Shown here one piece after another: positions 52,152 to 58,891 of a stretch of DNA of 64,000 bases. Numbering within the stretch: the first letter of the stretch is position 1; every line of letters begins with the position of its first letter. The DNA is from Methylomonas rapida (lineage in GTDB: Bacteria; Pseudomonadota; Gammaproteobacteria; Methylococcales; Methylomonadaceae). The stretch spans positions 2,790,001-2,854,000 of the forward strand of contig NZ_CP113517.1 of the NCBI RefSeq assembly GCF_024360925.2. The letters run 5' to 3'. The position numbers were made by a program, and so were the translations under genes. The notes under the pieces were generated by a model. It was not told the DNA's origin. It saw only the letters and a program-made list of their open reading frames with translations, and did not search any database.

Positions 52152-52230
52152 TCCGACTTCGGTCGGCGTTCCGTCGTTAGGCGGCGAGCACGTTAAACCG
52201 TGATCGTGTCGGGTGCGTCAAGCCCGATGT
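52152..52230 (+). ncRNA. Four-hairpin leader RNA, copy 3
   Basis: CCGAC-TTCG-GTCGG (52153-52166), CCGTC-GTTA-GGCGG, CACG-TTAAAC-CGTG (with outer CGA/TCG) and TCGGG-TGCGTCAAG-CCCGA. The second and fourth stems differ from copies 1 and 2 by paired changes. Not followed by a T run, unlike the other two. Confidence 0.75.
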
Positions 52231-52264
52231 AAAGCGCAGGGGTATGAACTGCTGCAAATCTAAA

Positions 52265-52341
52265 ACCCGCTTCGGGCGACCATCGCCCGGCCGGGTGCTG
52301 TTCATTCGAAGTGTTTCTTAAATTTTCAAAGGAGAACTTCA
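52265..52341 (+). promoter_or_regulatory. Pseudoknot leader of the gene at 52342
   Basis: P1 pairs ACCCG (52265-52269) with CGGGT (52292-52296). P2 pairs CTTCG (52270-52274) with CGAAG (52307-52311). Alternative: GAAGTGTTTCTT (52308-52319) with AAGGAGAACTTC (52329-52340), eleven of twelve positions including two G-U pairs, covering the whole ribosome-binding site. Confidence 0.65.
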
Positions 52342-52875
52342 ATGAACTTTGTTTTCGGCATCATTATTTTGGCGCTGTTCATCCTCGCCTTGCGGGTAAT
52401 CTGGGCAACGGCGTTGCAACTGCTGAGCACATTGAAACACGTGTCTCAAATGTTTCGCAGCTATCAAAGCAAGCGCCAAGCACGTAACCGGCTACCGGTC
52501 ATCATGCCACGTAGCCGCGAGGGCATGGATTGGTTGGCGATATCGGATTCGGTGCGTCAGGAAATTCAGACACGCAATCACGGTGTCAATCGTGAGGATG
52601 TCCGACTGGAAGCGCAATTACAGGCGAAGTTAAAAACCATCGAGATCTACGAGGCGGATATTCAAATCGCCAAACTGGAACGGGAGTTATTGAAAATCAA
52701 ACCAGTGATCGAAAGTCCCGAGCCTGAAGTCAAAAAACCTCGGCGCTCGAAAAAGCAATCGCTTGCGGTTGCTGGTGTAGAAACTCAGAAAGTTCCGCAT
52801 CAGGTATCCCAATTACGGGCAGCACTGAAAGGCAACGGTTTATCGACGCCAGTCAGTGAGTCTGTCCGCCATTGA
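52342..52875 (+). CDS. Membrane-anchored protein of unknown function
   Basis: 177 residues. The first 25 (FVFGIIILALFILALRVIWA) form one transmembrane helix; the rest is cytoplasmic, basic and coiled-coil prone (LEAQLQAKLKTIEIYEADIQ), with a KKPRRSKK stretch. No family recognised. It has AAAGGAGA before the ATG and the pseudoknot leader. It overlaps an opposing ORF at its 3' end by 23 nt. Confidence 0.7.
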   Translation: MNFVFGIIILALFILALRVIWATALQLLSTLKHVSQMFRSYQSKRQARNRLPVIMPRSREGMDWLAISDSVRQEIQTRNHGVNREDVRLEAQLQAKLKTIEIYEADIQIAKLERELLKIKPVIESPEPEVKKPRRSKKQSLAVAGVETQKVPHQVSQLRAALKGNGLSTPVSESVRH

Positions 52876-53227
52876 AAACCGCAAGCGTCGCGCCGTTTTG
52901 TGTTATCACGGTGCGTACTGGCTTAGCCAAGTCAACCGTGGGTTCGTCGAAGCGAAAGCCGTCCGGCAACAGCGACTGGAGATCCTCAAAGGTTTCCCGT
53001 CGCAATTGCCGGACATTGCTCAACAACGTCCAGGCTCGCTTCGGATAGTCGATGTTTTGCAACACATCGGCTTCCGCGGCATCCAACTTGGTCAAAATTG
53101 TTTTGCAAAGATTTAACGCATTCAGTCTGGGATCGAGTGGTATTGCCATCGGTTTTCGTACTGCTTGCGTACTCTCGGTCTGCTTAGGACTGAGAAAATC
53201 AAAAATGCGCAAAATATCGTCAAACAT
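52853..53227 (-). CDS. Hypothetical protein on the opposite strand
   Basis: 124 residues, composition coding-like (NLCKTILTKLDAAEADVLQN, a helical Leu/Asp-rich pattern). It is convergent with the membrane protein gene, overlapping it by 23 nt. The ribosome-binding site is weak (GCAGAGA). It is the only minus-strand candidate in this block and lacks the leader found on its neighbours. No family recognised. Confidence 0.5.
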   Translation of the reverse strand: MFDDILRIFDFLSPKQTESTQAVRKPMAIPLDPRLNALNLCKTILTKLDAAEADVLQNIDYPKRAWTLLSNVRQLRRETFEDLQSLLPDGFRFDEPTVDLAKPVRTVITQNGATLAVFNGGQTH

Positions 53228-53292
53228 GGCTATTTCTCTGCTTTTTAATGAGTTTTAGTCACCATATACCGATTTTTACGCGAATTCAACCC

Positions 53293-53331
53293 CGCTGCAT
53301 GAGCCAGATTTAGGCTTAATGCAGCGTTTTT
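53293..53331 (+). terminator. Intrinsic terminator or attenuator before the zinc-ribbon gene
   Basis: CGCTGCAT (53293-53300) pairs perfectly with ATGCAGCG (53319-53326), followed by five T. The T run abuts the next pseudoknot leader (ACCC at 53333), so it may be an attenuator for that gene. Confidence 0.65.
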
Positions 53332-53332
53332 A

Positions 53333-53392
53333 ACCCTGCAGGAACCTCATCCTGTCGGGTGGTCGCTCCTGCATTTTTTGGAGGACATGACC
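53333..53392 (+). promoter_or_regulatory. Pseudoknot leader of the zinc-ribbon gene
   Basis: P1 pairs ACCC (53333-53336) with GGGT (53357-53360). P2 pairs TGCAGGA (53337-53343) with TCCTGCA (53367-53373), extended by ACC/GGT. Alternative: GGTC and CTCC (53361-53369) with GGAG of the ribosome-binding site (53380-53383) and GACC (53389-53392) just before the ATG. Confidence 0.65.
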
Positions 53393-53593
53393 ATGAAAAC
53401 AATCAACCAACCCAGAGTTGGCACAACCTCTGCCGAAAACAGCACGGTTCGCTATCTGAATCAGTACCGCTGTCCTTACTGCCAAACCGAATGGGAGGAT
53501 ATATGGGATTGCGGCTGTAACGATCGCTGTCCAGACTGCAACAAGGAGATCGAGCCTTATGAAAGCGCATTGATCGAGGGTGAATCGGTGTAA
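53393..53593 (+). CDS. Small zinc-ribbon protein
   Basis: 66 residues from ATG 53393; an ATG 15 nt upstream is rejected because GGAGGA would overlap it. A double Cys-x2-Cys ribbon is visible: YRCPYCQTEW and CGCNDRCPDCNKEI. Small nucleic-acid or protein-binding zinc protein typical of conjugative elements. The same frame continues after its TAA into the next ORF. Confidence 0.7.
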   Translation: MKTINQPRVGTTSAENSTVRYLNQYRCPYCQTEWEDIWDCGCNDRCPDCNKEIEPYESALIEGESV

Positions 53594-53635
53594 ACCGAAT
53601 CGCCAGTCGAAGACCCCGCCTACGCCAATGTCACG

Positions 53636-53887
53636 GTGAAGGGTGTAAATCGGCTCTTCGTTGTTTCCTACGAAATCGACTATGTTCACCGCGTGTCGAT
53701 TGGCATCACCGCGGATAGTCCGGAAACGGCACAACAGATTGCCGAGCAGGCATTCAACGATGCCACCCTTTGGGATGACACCGCCGCCATGCCGTTATCG
53801 TTAGCATTCTGGACGATTTGCGCCAGGATCGCCGGGAGGCCGACGATGTGGCGGGCGAGTTTCAACTGCCCCATGAGTTGGCCTTGA
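53636..53887 (+). pseudogene. DpnD/PcfM-like small protein, probably frameshifted
   Basis: The frame reads LFVVSYEIDYVHRVSIGITA, then DSPETAQQIAEQAFNDATLW and DDTAAMPL, which resembles small element proteins that normally go on with an acidic LLDDYEE-type tail. Here the matching tail (ILDDLRQDRREADDVAGEF) lies in another frame and runs straight into the DUF4942 gene. There is no ribosome-binding site; the frame is the in-frame continuation of the zinc-ribbon ORF after its TAA. A frameshift near 53800 is likely. Confidence 0.4.
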
Positions 53888-55017
53888 CGAATGCCTTCAT
53901 CGATAACGCGGTGTTGATGTTCAATGCCGCGGTCGAAGCAGCGCGACAGGCCGTGGTCAGTGAAGCCCGAGCCAGCCGTTATCGGACCATGCTGGGCAAA
54001 ACGCTCGGCGAACTGAGCGGTGGCGGTATCAGTAGTGAAGACGACTCGTCATCGGATGCGGTGAAGCGGTCGCTGTTCAAACGTTATCACGATCTGAAGA
54101 ATCGGGCCTGGGCCAGCATCTTACGCTCGACACAGGTCACTTCGCGCTTGTCATCGGCGGCGCAGAAACGCTTGGAGTCGGATTTCGAAACGGTGAAATC
54201 CTTGGAATTTACCGTGTCGAATATCTACGGCTTTCTGCAAGGCATCATCGATCAGCAAGGTGAAATTCAACTGAGCATGGTGTGCGATGTGTTTGATTTG
54301 ATCACCCGCTATTACAGTGACAATGCAGTGTTTTACATGGGCTGGAAAAGCAATGACAAACATCGCACGCTGGGGATGCGGATCAAAACCACGCGTTTCG
54401 TTCTACCAGGGCACAAAGTTGAGTCTTATCATAACAGTCTGAACTGGGAGTCGGAACGTCTGTTAGCGGATTTCGACAAGGTGTTTGCGTTGCTCGATGG
54501 TAAGACCGAAGCGGACGTGAGTTTGGTGTCGGTGTTTCGGCAGCATTTTCATGAACTTCGGGCTGGAAAACGGATCAGCGGCAGTTATTTTGACGTTCGC
54601 TATTATCCAGGCGTCGGCACCATCCACTTTTTTCCAAAGAGCAAAACCTTGATCGACCGCATGAACCGTTGGGTCGGTCGCCAGCGCCGCTGGTTACCGC
54701 CTGTAGATACTCAAGCCGGACAAGGCTTCTGGCAGCAGTTCGAACAGGCAGAATCGTTCGACAGAGCGTTTCACAGCGAAGTGAACAGGCAGTGTCCTCG
54801 CAGTAGCCGGCATATCCATTTCGATCCCTTTTGGGCGATCAAGCACGGCGGCGAGTCGGAACGGGAAAGAGGTCATCGTCTGTTAACCCAGGCGATGAGC
54901 ACGGTACTTGCCAGCCGAGGCATCGATCCCGATGCGGTATTGGAAAACGAACCATCCAGCTTGCTGGAATGGACTGGCTCATTACCATCTTCTACCGACC
55001 TGGCTTTGGCATCGTAA
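53818..55017 (+). CDS. DUF4942-domain protein
   Basis: About 399 residues if started at the TTG at 53818, but the first 20 residues may belong to the preceding frameshifted gene, and no ribosome-binding site is visible. The body fits DUF4942 proteins of SXT/R391-like elements: IDNAVLMFNAAVEAA, FKRYHDLKNRAWASILRSTQ, DVFDLITRYYSDNAVFY and YFDVRYYPGVGTIHFFPKSK. Function unknown. Without a leader of its own, it may depend on translation from upstream. Confidence 0.7.
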   Translation: MRQDRREADDVAGEFQLPHELALTNAFIDNAVLMFNAAVEAARQAVVSEARASRYRTMLGKTLGELSGGGISSEDDSSSDAVKRSLFKRYHDLKNRAWASILRSTQVTSRLSSAAQKRLESDFETVKSLEFTVSNIYGFLQGIIDQQGEIQLSMVCDVFDLITRYYSDNAVFYMGWKSNDKHRTLGMRIKTTRFVLPGHKVESYHNSLNWESERLLADFDKVFALLDGKTEADVSLVSVFRQHFHELRAGKRISGSYFDVRYYPGVGTIHFFPKSKTLIDRMNRWVGRQRRWLPPVDTQAGQGFWQQFEQAESFDRAFHSEVNRQCPRSSRHIHFDPFWAIKHGGESERERGHRLLTQAMSTVLASRGIDPDAVLENEPSSLLEWTGSLPSSTDLALAS

Positions 55018-55065
55018 TCCGGTGTTATACAGGTCTTTAACTTAACCACTGGCCTAGCCAGTACT

Positions 55066-55149
55066 ACCCGCCTCGGGGAGATGATCCGTTCTCCCCGTCG
55101 GGGTTGGACTGTGTCGTTTCCTCGGGGCTTTTTTATTTGAGGAACTCAC
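55066..55149 (+). promoter_or_regulatory. Pseudoknot leader of the GHKL ATPase gene
   Basis: P1 pairs ACCCG (55066-55070) with CGGGGT (55099-55104). P2 pairs CGGGGAGA (55074-55081) with TTTCCTCG (55117-55124, two G-U). Alternative: GTG and GTTTCCTC (55111-55123) with GAGGAAC and CAC (55139-55149), covering the ribosome-binding site. A local GGGGAG/CTCCCC hairpin competes with P2. Confidence 0.55.
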
Positions 55150-56745
55150 ATGAACACCACACAATTATCGGTAAACCCCGAAAAACTGATCAACAACCTA
55201 CGCTTCAGCTTTACCCAGTCCACCACGGTACTGGGAGAGCTGATGCAAAATGCCCGCCGTGCCGGCGCCACGTTCGTCAGCTTCGAGTATTCGGAAGACG
55301 CTCGAACCTTGACGGTGTGTGACGATGGCTGCGGCATTGCCTGTTTGAAAACGTTACTCACCGTAGCTGAGTCCGGCTGGGATGTTGAGGTCATCGAACG
55401 GGAACATCCGTTTGGATTGGGATTTTTGTCGGCAATCTTTGCCTGCGATGCCATCAGCGTCGACAGCAAAGGCGGTCGATTTTCGGTGGGTACAGCCAAG
55501 CTTTTGGCCTTCCAACCGATTGCGATCGAACCCGCGGACTGGCAAGGCATCACGCGTTTGACGTTGACCCAGTTCAAACCGGAAGCGGATCGGATTGAAT
55601 CCCAGTTGCGTCGCTTGGCACGGGGATATCCGATTGAGGTGCGCTTTAACGGTGTCAGTCTGGATCGGCCGCGAGCGGTTAACTCAACATTACCGTTCAT
55701 CAAGACCGAACTGGGTGAGCTGTATTTGTATGGTTTGTCCCAGGGCGAAGACTGGTTACGACAGTCGGAGTATTTTCATCTGTATCTGCAAGGCTTGCCG
55801 GTCTATCACAGTCATCACGAACGAGACCCCGGTCATGTGATCCATTTGGATTCAAGCCGGTTTTTCGCGCGGTTGCCGGATCGGGATAAGTTGATTGATG
55901 AAGCACAGGTGATAGCCGAGGTTAAGCAGGTTCTGCAACGGGAAGCCAGGCAACGCCTGGAAGCGATCAAGCACCAGCTGTCGGCGGTGGCGTTTGTACA
56001 GGGCTACAACGCACTGAAAACCTACCGCTGCCTGGATTTACTGAATGACGTACCGTTATTGCCCCAACAGGTATTGGCGATTATTCAGGACTATCCGATC
56101 AAGGAAGGTTGCAGCAATGTGAATTTGACAGCGGTTTCACAACCGGTCAGTCGAAGCGATGTGGAAAACGGCCTTGTCAAAGTCGCCGACCTGGATGATC
56201 TCGATGAGGTCGGTGCGCTACGCTGGATGTTTGCTTGGCACAGGGATTATCGGGTGTTTCGGCCGGGGTTGGATGCCAGGCATTGGCTGTTTTCGTACCT
56301 GGTCGATTTGAACGCGCCGGTCATCACCCTAGACATCGTCAACGAAACGCACCGCGCGTTTTTTGAAGGGCAATGGGTGAGTGGTCAGGCGGTATTTTGT
56401 GAAAAATACCGGTTAACCCTGAATGGCGAGTCTGTTGACATCGATCACGATGCCGTCTATGACGAGGATCAGGACTGCTTCATCGTACCCAGTCGGGAGA
56501 CATCCGGATTGGTGGTTTGCCAGGCATCGTCCTACTACGACGAATGGGATACGTTCATGGAATCCGCCAAGGAAGCCGATGAATGGGATTTTCATAACTT
56601 CGTGGTGGCCAATACGGCTGACAAACCAGCGGACGCATTGCAACGACTGTTGCCGACCTTTAACAGTTGTCCGGCGCTGTTTTCCAGGACCTTTCAAATC
56701 GTGCTCGGCAATGATGGCGATGTCGTCACCGTTGCGGAAATGTAG
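55150..56745 (+). CDS. GHKL-type (GyrB/Hsp90-like) ATPase
   Basis: 531 residues. The Bergerat ATP-binding fold is at the N terminus: VLGELMQNARRAGATFVSFE (N box with E and N), LTVCDDGCGIACLK (DxGxG) and EHPFGLGFLSAIFACD. The rest is unassigned, acidic at the C terminus. Similar solitary GHKL proteins sit in the core of SXT/R391-like elements; their role is unknown. GAGGAAC precedes the ATG. Confidence 0.82.
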   Translation: MNTTQLSVNPEKLINNLRFSFTQSTTVLGELMQNARRAGATFVSFEYSEDARTLTVCDDGCGIACLKTLLTVAESGWDVEVIEREHPFGLGFLSAIFACDAISVDSKGGRFSVGTAKLLAFQPIAIEPADWQGITRLTLTQFKPEADRIESQLRRLARGYPIEVRFNGVSLDRPRAVNSTLPFIKTELGELYLYGLSQGEDWLRQSEYFHLYLQGLPVYHSHHERDPGHVIHLDSSRFFARLPDRDKLIDEAQVIAEVKQVLQREARQRLEAIKHQLSAVAFVQGYNALKTYRCLDLLNDVPLLPQQVLAIIQDYPIKEGCSNVNLTAVSQPVSRSDVENGLVKVADLDDLDEVGALRWMFAWHRDYRVFRPGLDARHWLFSYLVDLNAPVITLDIVNETHRAFFEGQWVSGQAVFCEKYRLTLNGESVDIDHDAVYDEDQDCFIVPSRETSGLVVCQASSYYDEWDTFMESAKEADEWDFHNFVVANTADKPADALQRLLPTFNSCPALFSRTFQIVLGNDGDVVTVAEM

Positions 56746-56947
56746 TCGAAACCCAATTGGCAATGGCTGCGGCTGTGTTAGCCCGTGGCTATTGGCGGGT
56801 TTTCTGGCGAACGACCGCTTAACAAGCACGCATTCCAAAACACCTGACGCAGTAATGTCGCCAGCTTAAGCGTCTTTAGTGAAATGTGCTCTGCCGACGG
56901 TCAACGTCTGCAGGCATCGCTAACGACGCTTTGAACATTTTTGACAA

Positions 56948-57018
56948 CCCTTCCGGAGAAAGTCCACCCCGGAAGGGGACGGCTTTCTCCAAATTTTTTA
57001 GATTACGGGAGAAAGCCC
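56948..57018 (+). promoter_or_regulatory. Pseudoknot leader of radC
   Basis: The best example of the family. P1 pairs CCCTTCC (56948-56954) with GGAAGGG (56971-56977). P2 pairs GGAGAAAG (56955-56962) with CTTTCTCC (56983-56990). The same CTTTCTCC is an exact 8-bp complement of GGAGAAAG at 57008-57015, the ribosome-binding site of radC, so the two pairings exclude each other. Confidence 0.75.
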
Positions 57019-57395
57019 ATGTTATTCATTCGAGGAACCAATAATCGTTACCGTATGGCCGATGAACAGGATGTCATCTTCGAGACGATTCAGATCTACA
57101 ACCGCACGTTCAGTCGAGGCGAAACCTTGACTAGTCCGGACAAGGCGAAGGACTGTATCAAATTGAAATTGGCGCCATACGAGCACGAAGTATTTGTGTG
57201 TCTGTTCTTGACAATCAACACCGCATCATCGCTTGCGATGAATTATTCCGGGGTACGATTGATGGCGCTAGCGTGTACCCGCGCGAAGTCGTCAAAGCGG
57301 CGCTGTACTATAATGCGGCGGCGCTAATCATGGCCCATTTTGTGGCGCGCCACAAAATGGGCCTTATGTGCCCCGTTAATTTATGTGCCTGTTAG
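57019..57395 (+). pseudogene. radC: RadC-family JAB-domain protein, frameshifted and truncated
   Basis: From ATG 57019 the frame reads MLFIRGTNNRYRMADEQDVI and later [15 protein letters not shown], then goes out of frame. The next frame continues [40 protein letters not shown] and MAHF. Exactly one base is missing near 57208 (TTGACAAT for TTGGACAAT). The gene is then cut at a 32-bp palindrome before the HNHPSG metal site of the JAB domain, so the product cannot be active. It is the last gene of the element core block. Confidence 0.88.
57332..57363. repeat. Perfect 32-bp palindrome at the radC truncation point
   Basis: GGCCCATTTTGTGGCG followed immediately by its exact complement, with no spacer. 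The radC coding sequence breaks off here, and the sequence beyond (TTATGTGCCCC, then TTATGTGCC) is unrelated to radC. It looks like the end of an inserted or recombined unit belonging with the tyrosine recombinase fragment. Confidence 0.7.
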
Positions 57396-57575
57396 CTGCG
57401 ACGCTAAGACAATTCAGGGGTTTCATTTCGGATTTGGACACATAACGCTCCAGACATCAAAACGGAGAATGGCTGCTCTCATCTCAGAGGGATGGTTGTT
57501 TCGTCTACCCCAAAATCTGGGCGGTCAAAATCATCACCAATACCGCCCCTATAAAAAGCACAGACTATAAGGAGG

Positions 57576-57851
57576 TCAGCCAGGCCAACATTCCAACATC
57601 GTCTTGCCTCGCAGGTTTGCGTGCCCGGCACCCACGTTTGCTACAACCGGTTCGCAGAGTTCCAAAGCGTCAGCCTTCGTGCGGATGGTGATTTCAGCAT
57701 ATCTGTTGGTCGTGTTCAGACTGACGTGCCCCAACCATCCCCTGATAACATTTACCTCGACACCCGCCTCCAGCAGATGGACTGCAAGGGTATGGCAGAA
57801 TATGTGAGGAGTGATTCTAATCTGAGACGGGGCTTTGCCGAAGCTTCCCAA
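57576..57851 (-). pseudogene. Tyrosine recombinase (phage integrase) C-terminal fragment
   Basis: The frame carries TPHIFCHTLAVHLLEAGVEV and NVIRGWLGHVSLNTTNRYAE, a typical XerC-like/transposon tyrosine recombinase C terminus. Box II normally reads H-x-x-R-H, but here it is HIFCH, so the catalytic Arg is Cys (one C-to-T change). The N-terminal half is absent, with a stop just upstream. The Tyr of TNRYAEI is retained. A dead remnant between radC and the tRNA. Confidence 0.8.
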
Positions 57852-57879
57852 GGTTTCGACTTGCTCAATCTGAATTGAT

Positions 57880-58109
57880 TAGCTGTAGATTGGGAAAGTT
57901 TTCGAGGGAAACTTAGTCTGGACGAGATAGGTTATGTATCAATTCAATTCCGCCGTCAGAAACGACTTCACCGAATTGGAAGCATCAAGGACAAAACATG
58001 CTGCACTGTTCGGGATACAAGGCAGAGAAAAATGTATCCCGGAATGTATCCCGAAAATCAAAAAATGCGAACGATCAATTTACAGGCTTCTATAACTTAT
58101 TGATTTAAT
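57880..58109. other. Noncoding junction between the island and tRNA-Pro
   Basis: No ORF is supported. Contains a short direct repeat, ATGTATCCCG (58029 and 58041). If the island inserted at the 3' end of tRNA-Pro, one attachment site is within or next to this stretch; I see no second copy of the tRNA 3' end elsewhere in the window. Confidence 0.45.
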
Positions 58110-58187
<78 letters not shown>

Positions 58188-58255
58188 TGAAGAATGGTAT
58201 GATTTTTGTCGAGATCAACAAAGAGATGCAATCATACCATATTGCAAGGAAAATG

Positions 58256-58609
58256 TTACTTCAAAAGTTCCAAAATATCCTCTAACTCACCTATCATTTG
58301 GTGTATCAACTGCTTTGTGCGCAGGGAATCTTCCTTGGCGTGATCGCTTGCCAAATGCGCCCGGGCACCGCCTATGGTGTAGCCTTGCTCATATAACAAG
58401 GCGCGTATCTGCCGAATCAGCAGAACATCGTGCCGTTGGTAATAACGGCGATTGCCTCGCCGCTTGACCGGGCTCAGTTCACTGAATTCCTGTTCCCAGT
58501 AACGCAGGACGTGTGGTTTGACGCCACACAAATCACTGACCTCACCGATAGTGAAATATCTTTTTGCCGGTATGACCGGCAATTCATTATTATTACTGGG
58601 TTCCAGCAT
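58256..58609 (-). CDS. MerR-family transcriptional regulator
   Basis: A 117-residue MerR protein. The winged-helix [20 protein letters not shown], then [20 protein letters not shown], is at residues 18-58, followed by a dimerisation helix and no C-terminal effector cysteine pattern. The start overlaps the end of ihfA. This MerR-ihfA pair downstream of pheT is conserved across Gammaproteobacteria; the ligand is unknown. Confidence 0.93.
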   Translation of the reverse strand: MLEPSNNNELPVIPAKRYFTIGEVSDLCGVKPHVLRYWEQEFSELSPVKRRGNRRYYQRHDVLLIRQIRALLYEQGYTIGGARAHLASDHAKEDSLRTKQLIHQMIGELEDILELLK

Positions 58610-58889
58610 AGGCTTCTACTCGAGCTTTTAGTTTTTGGCCGGTTCTAAATGTCACGACGCGGCGAGGCGTAATCGGAATTTCCTCGCCCGTTTTCGGGTT
58701 ACGCCCGGGGCGCCCGCTTTTATCGCGTAATTCGAATTTGCCGAAACCGGAGATTTTGACTTGTTCGCCGCATTCAAGCGAGCGTTTGATTTCTTCAAAA
58801 AACAGCTCGACGATTTCTTTGGCTTCACGTTTATTCAAACCGAGATCTTCGAACAGTTTTTCAGCAATATCTGCTTTGGTTAATGCCAC
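58593..58889 (-). CDS. ihfA: Integration host factor subunit alpha
   Basis: 98 residues from the GTG at 58889, giving [20 protein letters not shown], the normal IHF-alpha start with GAGGGA at good spacing. An alternative GTG lies two codons upstream and overlaps the pheT stop. The DNA-intercalating Pro region [20 protein letters not shown] is intact. DNA-bending protein, also needed by many integrases; it lies directly after pheT as in E. coli. Confidence 0.96.
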   Translation of the reverse strand: MALTKADIAEKLFEDLGLNKREAKEIVELFFEEIKRSLECGEQVKISGFGKFELRDKSGRPGRNPKTGEEIPITPRRVVTFRTGQKLKARVEAYAGTQ

Positions 58890-58891
58890 AA

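Noticed and set aside
53378..53392. Upstream ATG for the zinc-ribbon protein
   Set aside because: The GGAGGA ribosome-binding site would lie inside or directly against it; the next ATG has proper spacing.
43807..57018. Reading the ACCC/GGG leader motifs as a CRISPR array or ordinary direct repeats
   Set aside because: They are unevenly spaced, lie before start codons, and share pairing architecture rather than sequence.
57198..57395. A separate 65-residue ORF after radC
   Set aside because: It is the continuation of radC in another frame after a one-base deletion.
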